A program made the translations under genes and the position numbers. The notes below the pieces were generated by a model. The model did no database searches. It was not told where the DNA came from and saw only the letters and a program-made list of their open reading frames with translations. A stretch of 64,000 nucleotides of DNA from positions 310,001 through 374,000 of the forward strand of contig CAXXTQ010000001.1 of the NCBI GenBank assembly GCA_963665005.2, in the 5' to 3' direction. The stretch comes from G963665005 sp963665005 (GTDB lineage Bacteria; Bacillota; Clostridia; Christensenellales; SZUA-584). Positions within the stretch are counted from its first letter, which is position 1, and each line of letters starts with the position of its first letter. Of the stretch, positions 57,860-64,000 are shown piece by piece.

Positions 57860-58716
57860 TAACTTTAAAAGCTTACGCCAAACTTAATCTTTCGCTTGAT
57901 ATAACGGAAAAAAAAGATAACGGATATCACGAGCTCGATATGATAATGCAGAGCATATCGCTTTTTGATATCGTGACTATAAAAAAGGCTGATGATATCA
58001 TTGTAACTATGGATAAGAATACTGTCGCGCCCGAAAAAAACACAGCGTACATAGCGGCACAGGTTTTTTGCCGCCGCACTAAAACGCCCGGCGCGAAAAT
58101 AAACATTATAAAAAGCATACCCGTAATGTCGGGGCTCGGCGGCTCCAGCGCAGACGCCGCCGCCGTTTTAATCGGGCTAAACCGCCTTTACGGAACGGGC
58201 CTAGATGAAAAAACTTTGCGCGCTCTCGGAGAAAGCGTAGGCGCGGATGTGCCTTTTTCGCTTTTCGGCGGAACGGCGAGAGTAAAGGGTACGGGCGAAG
58301 TGCTGACGCGCCTGAATCCTCAAAAACGTATGTACTTTGTGGTGGTAAAGCCGTATCAGGGGGTATCCACCGCCGAGGCGTTCGCGCGTTATCGGCAGTC
58401 GCACGATATAAAAATGCAAAGCGTGGAATATGCCGTTTTAAAAGGCGATATCGCGCTTTTCGAGAAATATTCGGACAACGCGCTCGGCTTTGCCTCTCTT
58501 AGCATAGCGCCCGATATACTAAAGGCAGGCAGCGCGCTTATGGCAACGAGTACAAAAGCGCTCATGACCGGCTCGGGAAGCAGTATGTTCTCGGCATATG
58601 AAACACTAGCCGAGGCACAAAGCGCGGCAGAGGGCATAAAGGGCGATTTTGAGCTTTGCGGTGCTTTCGAGCCAAAAGATACGGGCGTCGAAATAATCGG
58701 AGAAGATAATGAGTAA
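57856..58716 (+). CDS. ispE: 4-diphosphocytidyl-2-C-methylerythritol kinase
   Basis: A 286-residue GHMP kinase. AYAKLNLSLDI at the start, the ATP loop PVMSGLGGSSADAAA (90-104) and MTGSGSSMFSAYE in the C-terminal domain are diagnostic. It phosphorylates CDP-ME in the MEP isoprenoid pathway. The start overlaps the QueG-like gene (ATGA) and the end overlaps rsmG by 8 bp, so the three are translationally coupled. The MEP pathway would also be the source of any home-made carotenoid precursor for the heliorhodopsin. Confidence 0.95.
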   Translation: MITLKAYAKLNLSLDITEKKDNGYHELDMIMQSISLFDIVTIKKADDIIVTMDKNTVAPEKNTAYIAAQVFCRRTKTPGAKINIIKSIPVMSGLGGSSADAAAVLIGLNRLYGTGLDEKTLRALGESVGADVPFSLFGGTARVKGTGEVLTRLNPQKRMYFVVVKPYQGVSTAEAFARYRQSHDIKMQSVEYAVLKGDIALFEKYSDNALGFASLSIAPDILKAGSALMATSTKALMTGSGSSMFSAYETLAEAQSAAEGIKGDFELCGAFEPKDTGVEIIGEDNE

Positions 58717-59404
58717 TTTTAAAGATACATTAAAAGCAAATCTAGACGGCTTCGGCCTTTCTTATACTAACGGGCAAATCAACAATTGCGAAAAATATTA
58801 CCGCTATGTAATCAAAGCAAACAATTACATGAACTTAACGCGCATTACGAACGAACAGCAGGCGGCAGAGCTTCATTTCGCAAATTCGGTAAGGCTTTTA
58901 AGTTTTATCGATATACCGCAAAACTGCCGAGTTATAGATATAGGTACTGGCGCGGGGTTCCCTGGCGTTCCGTTAAAGCTTCTGCGCCCCGATATAAATC
59001 TGACACTTCTCGATTCTTCTAATAAAAAAACCGATTTTATTAAAAGCATTGCAGATGCAATGAAACTTGACGTTACTGTTTTATGTGCGCGCGCCGAAGA
59101 AGCAGCAAAATCAGATTTAAGAGAAAGCTTTGACATAGCATGCGCAAGAGCGGTCGCGCCCCTGTCTGTAATATGCGAGCTATGCATACCTTTTTTGCAT
59201 GTGGGCGGCATTTTTGCGGCATGGAAAGGCGAAAGTTATAACACTGAGTTAAAAGATGCAAACAAAGCCATAAACAAACTCGGATGCCGCGTTCGGGGCA
59301 GCCAAGCAATTGGCAAAGGCGCAGTAATTATTATAGAAAAAAATAAACCCACGCAAGATATATATCCGCGCAGGTATGCAAAAATCAAAAGCGAACCTCT
59401 TTAG
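58709..59404 (+). CDS. rsmG: 16S rRNA (guanine-N7)-methyltransferase
   Basis: A 231-residue RsmG/GidB protein. The SAM loop is VIDIGTGAGFPGVPLK, preceded by NLTRI and LHFANS, and the later ARAVAPL motif is typical. It methylates G527 of 16S rRNA. It is the third gene of the ispE operon; its stop overlaps the convergent GNAT gene by 4 bp. Confidence 0.95.
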   Translation: MSNFKDTLKANLDGFGLSYTNGQINNCEKYYRYVIKANNYMNLTRITNEQQAAELHFANSVRLLSFIDIPQNCRVIDIGTGAGFPGVPLKLLRPDINLTLLDSSNKKTDFIKSIADAMKLDVTVLCARAEEAAKSDLRESFDIACARAVAPLSVICELCIPFLHVGGIFAAWKGESYNTELKDANKAINKLGCRVRGSQAIGKGAVIIIEKNKPTQDIYPRRYAKIKSEPL

Positions 59405-60534
59405 CCCGCGGTTTTTTTCTTTAAATTATACCTATAGGTCCTGTAAGTGCGGTAGTGTTTACCGCCCGCGTTTTCGGTGCTTAATCTCGAAGCGGTGTTG
59501 CCTTCGTCTACGCAGGAAGCCTCAACATAATCAATACCCGTCTGCTGCCAGTCTTTATAAGCCTCATAAAACATAGCGTGGTTTATTCCAAGCTTATGGT
59601 ATTTGTTATCAACCATCTGAACAAGCGCTCTTACGCCTGTAATCTTGCCTTTAAAATATAAGAATTTTGCCCATCCGAAAGGAAAAATTTTGCCTTTCAT
59701 GCGTTTTAGCACCTGATTGTAATCGGGAAGCGCGACCATGAAACCAATCGGTATATTGCCTTTTCGCGCGATATAAGTATAATGCCCGTTATAAAACTGC
59801 TTTAGGCTTTTAAACTCATTGATTACGGCCTGGAGCGAAGGCGAACTTAAATAGTCCCAGTCGGGCACGCTGTTGTCGAGTATTCTTTTTATATCTTTAG
59901 ATTCGCCTATAATATCCTTTATATTTAATTTGTCTATTCTGTATCCGTATTTCTTTTTTGCATATTCCACAACTTTTTTGTGACGGTCTAAGTCAAAATC
60001 ATGCGGGTCTATCATATAAGCCAGATGGTCGTCGTTTTTGGTAAACCCGTATTTTTCAACAAGCTCGGGATAATATTTTTTCGTATAGGCATTTAAAAGA
60101 ACGGGCATGCCTTCTCCCTTTATTATAAAGCCTTTTCTGTCGTCGCCGTTGCATGGCGACAAAGGCCCTAAAACGCTCTCCATTCCTTTATCGGCGAGCC
60201 AGCCGCATGCAGCGTCTAAAAGCGCTTTGCTTGCCTTTTCATCGTTTATACATTCAAACATAGAAAAAAAGCCCTGTTTGAATCCGCGCACACGGTTTAA
60301 CTCTTCGTCTATGCCGACAAGCACACGCCCCACAGGTTTTTTATCTTTATATACCATAAAAAACTGCTGGTCTCCGTTTTCAAAAAGCGGGTTCTGTTTG
60401 CCTTTCAGCATATTTTTTGTATCGCCTTTTAGGGGCGCGACCCAATACTCGTCGCCCTTATACATTTTAAACTCAAGCTTAATAAATTTTTTAAGATGTT
60501 TCGATTTTTTCCCCAAAGCCTTTACTTCATACAT
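59401..60534 (-). CDS. GNAT-fold protein, YghO-like
   Basis: A 377-residue protein made of two tandem acetyltransferase-like domains. The N-terminal part has VAPLKGDTKNML, GRVLVGIDEELN and LGPLSPCNGDDRKGFIIKG; the C-terminal part has YIARKGNIPIGFMVALPDYN and QMVDNKYHKLGINHAMFYEA. This pattern belongs to a conserved group of GNAT-like proteins with unknown substrates in many anaerobes. It is transcribed alone, convergent with rsmG. Confidence 0.82.
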   Translation of the reverse strand: MYEVKALGKKSKHLKKFIKLEFKMYKGDEYWVAPLKGDTKNMLKGKQNPLFENGDQQFFMVYKDKKPVGRVLVGIDEELNRVRGFKQGFFSMFECINDEKASKALLDAACGWLADKGMESVLGPLSPCNGDDRKGFIIKGEGMPVLLNAYTKKYYPELVEKYGFTKNDDHLAYMIDPHDFDLDRHKKVVEYAKKKYGYRIDKLNIKDIIGESKDIKRILDNSVPDWDYLSSPSLQAVINEFKSLKQFYNGHYTYIARKGNIPIGFMVALPDYNQVLKRMKGKIFPFGWAKFLYFKGKITGVRALVQMVDNKYHKLGINHAMFYEAYKDWQQTGIDYVEASCVDEGNTASRLSTENAGGKHYRTYRTYRYNLKKKTAG

Positions 60535-60765
60535 TATTATAAGCTCCTATGTAAGAATTACTGCTTTTTTTATCATAAACAAAAAATATTTTTAATGCAA
60601 CAACAAAAGTGTTAAGTAAATTTGATACAAATATAGAAAAAAAGACAAAAAAGATTGTTAATCTTTATTTAATATAAACAGAAAGGTTTTTTTGCATAAA
60701 AAATTGAATTTTACAACATATACTTTTTATAACCTTTAAAAAACTTGAAAATGAGGTAAGCTGCT

Positions 60766-62064
60766 TTGAACGATAAGAAAAAAATAAGGTCCTGGTGCAT
60801 GTACGATTTTGGTAACTCGGCTTTTGCAACAACGATACTGGCGGCCGTGCTTCCCGTATATTTTGCTAACGTTATATACAAGGGCGAAGATGCAACGGCC
60901 ATTTGGGGCATTGTAACGGCGGCGGCTATGATAATCATCGCTTTGCTTTCTCCTATTCTCGGCGCTATATCAGACAGCGCAAACTCTAAAAAGAAATTTT
61001 GGACTTTTTTTATGGGCCTCGGATGCTTCGGCACGGCGCTTTTATTTATACCACGCCCGGGAGACACGTTTTTGCTCTGCGCTTTCTTTGTTATCGCAAA
61101 CATAGGCTTTTCGGGTTCACTCATTTTCTATGACGCATTTTTACCGCATATAGTATCAAACGAAAAAATGGACAAAACATCGGCGGCAGGTTTTGCCTGG
61201 GGATATATAGGCGGCGGCCTTTTGCTTATCGTAAACATGGTCATGATAATGAATCCAGGGAGCATTTTCGGAGTGGGAGACCCTTCTTATCTCGGTACAA
61301 GGCTTTCTTTTGTAAGCGTAGCCGTATGGTGGCTGGTTTTTTCTATACCAATGATGAAAAATATTCACGAACCTGTTTTAAACGAAACGCCTAAAAAAGC
61401 GGCAGCCGCAATTAAAGACGGCTTTGTGCGCCTCGGCATAACATTTAAACACATAAAACAGCACAAAGAGCTTTTTAAATTTCTTATAGCCTTTTTCCTT
61501 TATATAGACGGCGTAGGCACGATTATACGCATGGCGACCGTTTTCTCCAGCGATCCGCAGCTTGGGCTTACTCATAATCTTGCCGATATGATAGGCGGGA
61601 TATCTATGGTAATGGTCATCGGGCTTTTGATAACGCAGATTGTAGCGTGGCCAATGTCGTTTGTAATGGGCAGAATCGGGCAGAAAAAAGGTGCGAAAAA
61701 CACACTCTATATATGTATTATAATGTACATAATCATAGCAACGGCCGGAACGTTCATGTTCGCCGACTGGAACTTTTTAGTGCTTGCCGCGCTTGTAGGA
61801 ACGGTACAGGGCGGAGTGCAGGCGATGTCGAGGTCGCTTTTTGCTCAGATGATTCCAAAAGACAAGACGGGAGAGTTTTTCGGCTTTTTTAGCATATTCG
61901 AAAAATTCGCTGCGATACTCGGCCCGCTTTTGATGTCTTTAGTCGCGCTCGTAACAAACAACGTACGCTATTCCGTGCTCGCCGTCATACCGCTGTTTAT
62001 ACTCGGCGGGCTGTTTTTGACTAAAGTGAAAACGCCCGATACGCGCCTGAGCCGGCAAAAATAA
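60766..62064 (+). CDS. MFS transporter, UMF1 family
   Basis: 432 residues from a TTG behind GAGG. The start KIRSWCMYDFGNSAFATTIL is the signature of the UMF1/Atg22-like family, and about twelve membrane segments follow with VGTVQGGVQAMSRSLFAQM in the second half. Bacterial members are of unknown substrate, possibly amino acids or other small metabolites. Strong A-rich upstream sequence; terminator directly after. Confidence 0.92.
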   Translation: MNDKKKIRSWCMYDFGNSAFATTILAAVLPVYFANVIYKGEDATAIWGIVTAAAMIIIALLSPILGAISDSANSKKKFWTFFMGLGCFGTALLFIPRPGDTFLLCAFFVIANIGFSGSLIFYDAFLPHIVSNEKMDKTSAAGFAWGYIGGGLLLIVNMVMIMNPGSIFGVGDPSYLGTRLSFVSVAVWWLVFSIPMMKNIHEPVLNETPKKAAAAIKDGFVRLGITFKHIKQHKELFKFLIAFFLYIDGVGTIIRMATVFSSDPQLGLTHNLADMIGGISMVMVIGLLITQIVAWPMSFVMGRIGQKKGAKNTLYICIIMYIIIATAGTFMFADWNFLVLAALVGTVQGGVQAMSRSLFAQMIPKDKTGEFFGFFSIFEKFAAILGPLLMSLVALVTNNVRYSVLAVIPLFILGGLFLTKVKTPDTRLSRQK

Positions 62065-62084
62065 TATTTAAAAAATTAAATATA

Positions 62085-62122
62085 AAAGAAACGGGCTGTA
62101 TTTACGCGGTCCGTTTCTTTTT
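62085..62122. terminator. Bidirectional terminator after UMF1 gene
   Basis: AAAGAAACGG (62085-62094) pairs with CCGTTTCTTT (62111-62120), with T-runs on both strands. It serves the UMF1 gene and probably the convergent membrane-protein gene. Confidence 0.85.
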
Positions 62123-62136
62123 GTAATTAAAGTTGT

Positions 62137-62919
62137 CTACCATAAACCGCTCACTAATGCATATGCACCCCAGCTTGCAGCATTCGCAGTTATGGTAAAT
62201 AATAAAAGTTTAAGTTTCCCAATGCCCTCAAACTTGCCTGAATAATACCAATACTCAAATAAAAGAACAATAATTTCTAATATAAACATCAGCCAATAAT
62301 AATTTATAACAAAATTAAGGCTTCCAAATACTATAATAATATTCATTATTGGATTTGTGATTGCATTTATTATACATACATATTTTGCAGGTTTTATTTT
62401 AAACATCAAAGATATCAAGAATTCTAATAGAGTTGTTAACCCCAATGGAAAAATTAATGCTATCGCTAAGAAAATTACAGTAAAACCATGCGGTTTTCTG
62501 CTTGCAAAAGCACCATACGGCTGTAAATCATTATCCTTTACTGAATATTTATAGTTTGACCATTCTATAAACTCAATGGTATTAGATTGCACAACTGTGC
62601 CGTCATTGAATTTTATCTCTAATTGGAAACTGGTATATTGCTTATCACGATTATAAATAGAAATTATTCTTTCCATTTCAATTTTAGTTTTTTCTGTCAT
62701 ATAAGAAGATTTCAGCCCCTGCGGGTAATCTTCAATAATTCCGCATTTACCATCAATGTCAACTCCATATACAATCAAAGAATCAATATTATCAATATCA
62801 TCAATAAGCAAATCATGATCATTTGGATTTGGTGCCGGGCCGTTTGCAAAAGCAGTTATTGGAAAACAGGTAAATATAATTATAACCAATAAAATGAACT
62901 TTGTTTTCTTCAAATCCAT
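62137..62919 (-). CDS. Secreted-domain membrane protein of unknown function
   Basis: 260 residues from the ATG at 62919 (a start at 62934 adds five residues). Signal peptide KKTKFILLVIIIFTCFPITA with a cleavage site near AFANG, then an extracellular domain of about 120 residues (acidic DHDLLIDDIDNIDSL, later a two-sheet-like region) and four C-terminal membrane segments (about 150-260). The layout resembles other poorly known Clostridia membrane proteins. No family could be recognised. Confidence 0.7.
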   Translation of the reverse strand: MDLKKTKFILLVIIIFTCFPITAFANGPAPNPNDHDLLIDDIDNIDSLIVYGVDIDGKCGIIEDYPQGLKSSYMTEKTKIEMERIISIYNRDKQYTSFQLEIKFNDGTVVQSNTIEFIEWSNYKYSVKDNDLQPYGAFASRKPHGFTVIFLAIALIFPLGLTTLLEFLISLMFKIKPAKYVCIINAITNPIMNIIIVFGSLNFVINYYWLMFILEIIVLLFEYWYYSGKFEGIGKLKLLLFTITANAASWGAYALVSGLW

Positions 62920-63012
62920 TGCCCGCTTTCTCATGTTATTAAATATTTTATCATTAATTACATTTTATAACAACTCTTACAATCATTAAATCGCACGAGC
63001 AGCGCGAGAATT

Positions 63013-63052
63013 AAAAAAACTTCGTTCACGAAATTATATCGCGAAACGAAGC
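63013..63052 (-). terminator. Second terminator downstream of the structured RNA
   Basis: On the minus strand CTTCGTT (63051-63045) pairs with AACGAAG, followed by T7. The hairpin is paralogous to the one at 63102-63140; both loops contain a TTATATCGCGAA block, so one arose from the other. Confidence 0.75.
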
Positions 63053-63101
63053 TCACCGCTAGGTACGTTTGTAATTAAATCGTATAAACTGCGCGGAATA
63101 T

Positions 63102-63358
63102 AAAAAGCTTTGTTCACAATAGTTATATCGCGAACAAAGCAGAGCTTGCTGGCGGCGGCTGACCTGGTCTTTGCCCCCACATCCGCCGGCTGGGCATTTT
63201 GCTCATAAGGCATACGCCTCCCCACTAATCTGCCTCTCGGAAAAAAATTCCGGCCGGGCTGACTTCTAAACCGCGCCATGCTCACCGGTAAATTACCGGC
63301 TTACGTGGATCGTTTTGCCCGCGACTAGCATCGACTTTCAACCACAGACCCGCCGCCA
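63102..63358 (-). ncRNA. Structured non-coding RNA, possibly raiA-motif type
   Basis: About 257 nt from the predicted start near 63358 to the T-run of the first terminator (stem 63107-63115/63132-63140). There is no open frame. GGCGGCGG close to the 5' end can pair with CCGCCGCC near the 3' end, closing a multi-branched fold. Internal hairpins include CCGGTAA/TTACCGG and CCGGCCGG-based ones. GC content is far above the AT-rich flanks. The promoter is consensus. The overall look (AAAGUCGAUGCUAGUCGC, GAUCCACG blocks) reminds me of the raiA motif, but this is from memory. Confidence 0.6.
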
Positions 63359-63364
63359 TTCCCG

Positions 63365-63393
63365 ATTATATGTCTTTGTAAAAATGCTGTCAA
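63365..63393 (-). promoter_or_regulatory. Consensus promoter of the structured RNA
   Basis: Perfect TTGACA (63393-63388) and perfect TATAAT (63370-63365) with a 17-base spacer on the minus strand. This is the strongest promoter seen in the window. Confidence 0.9.
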
Positions 63394-63550
63394 CAAAAAT
63401 AAACGCTTTAAAAAATTTTCAAACCTTAGTTACCCGTTGTTGATTTATTCTATCTTCATGTTATAATAACTGTGACTTATTTATAAGAAATAGGGGTTTT
63501 AAAAAAGCGGCAGGCAAAAAGCCGCACAAATCTAACAGGAGGTGGTATGC

Positions 63551-63637
63551 GTGGACGCAGACCCTAAACACAATTCATCTATAAACTTTAGCGGCGTGCA
63601 TACCGAAAAGCAAGCAAATATATGCACACTGCTCTAA
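63551..63637 (+). CDS. Small leader ORF ahead of corA
   Basis: 28 codons from GTG at 63551 (MDADPKHNSSINFSGVHTEK...CTLL), with AGGAGG eight bases upstream. An overlapping ATG at 63547 would give only MRGRRP. The ORF ends 18 bp before the corA start. Its ribosome site is stronger than that of corA. It may be a translated leader that regulates corA, or a small protein. There is no homology to judge by. Confidence 0.45.
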   Translation: MDADPKHNSSINFSGVHTEKQANICTLL

Positions 63638-63655
63638 AGAAAGGCGGTGCTTGCT

Positions 63656-64000
63656 ATGATAAACTATTATAAGACGGTGGAAGACTCTCTTCAAACGCTT
63701 ACAACAGGCTGTCCCGGCGCATGGATACATCTTACAGATCCAACAAAAGAAGAACTTGACAAAATCGAAAAAGATTATCAGGTAGAGGCAGGATTTTTGC
63801 AGGCGGCTCTTGACGAAGAAGAGACTCCCCGCATAGAAAAAGAAGACGAACAAACGCTTATTATTGTCGATATTCCCGTAGTCGAGCCGGAAGGCACGTC
63901 ATTTTTATACAATTCTATGCCGCTTGGTATAATATTGCAAGACGACAATATTATTACCGTTTGTCTCGAAGAAACGACTATAATCGAAGACTTTATGGAA
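63656..64000 (+). CDS. corA: CorA-family divalent cation transporter, N-terminal part
   Basis: The first 115 codons are visible; the gene runs off the window. INYYKTVEDSLQTL, GAWIHLTDPTKEEL, QAALDEEETPRIEKEDEQTL and IIVDIPVVEPE are typical of the cytoplasmic N-terminal domain of Clostridia CorA proteins. The pore (GMN motif) lies outside the window. It transports Mg2+ (or Co2+/Ni2+). An AAAGGCGG site precedes the ATG; a TTGATT-16-TATAAT promoter candidate lies near 63441-63468. Confidence 0.88.
   Translation, partial: MINYYKTVEDSLQTLTTGCPGAWIHLTDPTKEELDKIEKDYQVEAGFLQAALDEEETPRIEKEDEQTLIIVDIPVVEPEGTSFLYNSMPLGIILQDDNIITVCLEETTIIEDFME

Overview
The window looks like a chromosomal segment of an anaerobic Bacillota, most likely class Clostridia. 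The evidence is Shine-Dalgarno sites of the AGGAGG type, lipoboxes without outer-membrane genes, an S-box riboswitch ahead of metK, formate-tetrahydrofolate ligase, ECF transport and YesM/YesN-type signalling. I cannot name the genus.

Layout. (1) 1-10.5 kb: a MarR regulator with a flavodoxin-like gene, an ECF transporter set (S, T, fused A), a TetR regulator, a MATE exporter, a heterodimeric ABC exporter pair and a DtxR-like regulator. GTTAGC-N4-GCTAAC palindromes recur at the ECF, MATE and (degenerate) ABC promoters, and the core GTTAGCTAAC sits at the TetR promoter, so one TetR regulon probably links them. (2) 10.7-11.2 kb: a tRNA 3'-half-like sequence beside what looks like a tyrosine integrase remnant. 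(3) 11.4-24.3 kb: a sugar catabolic operon on the minus strand (SDR, ABC ATPase, permease, lipoprotein binding protein, TIM-barrel isomerase, VOC protein, SDR, FGGY kinase), divergent from a response regulator, a LytS/YesM-type kinase and a degenerate RbsA-like protein. (4) 24.9-40.6 kb: an island bounded by two ~300-bp direct repeats that both end in a tRNA-Arg-like 3' half. It holds nested IS3-family debris, a broken Gfo/Idh/MocA gene, a YdcF protein, a bacterial microcompartment (BMC) operon and a frameshifted MFS gene. (5) 40.7-43.6 kb: a decayed DUF1116 gene and fhs. (6) 43.9-64 kb: two paralogous lipoproteins with acidic repeats, an XRE/SLOG pair, a DUF2806 protein, housekeeping genes (aminotransferase, comF, recD2, metK, TtcA-like, ispE, rsmG), a heliorhodopsin, an IS200 remnant, a structured RNA with a consensus promoter, and the start of corA.

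The BMC operon encodes two deoxyribose-phosphate aldolases (DERA), a CoA-acylating aldehyde dehydrogenase (PduP type), PduL, PduS, a PduT-like trimer, three BMC-H, three BMC-P, a GntR regulator and one unknown protein. The reading is: the aldolase releases acetaldehyde inside the shell, PduP makes acetyl-CoA, PduL makes acetyl-phosphate, and PduS with the Cys-bearing BMC-T passes electrons out. No alcohol dehydrogenase or acetate kinase lies in the window. The neighbouring sugar operon may feed this compartment, but the substrate cannot be read from sequence.

The items most worth a second look are the tRNA-tail repeats around the BMC island, the heliorhodopsin in an apparent anaerobe, the degenerate ABC ATPase in a two-component operon, the divergent second aldolase, the 51-bp IS-terminus array and the RNA at 63.1-63.36 kb.
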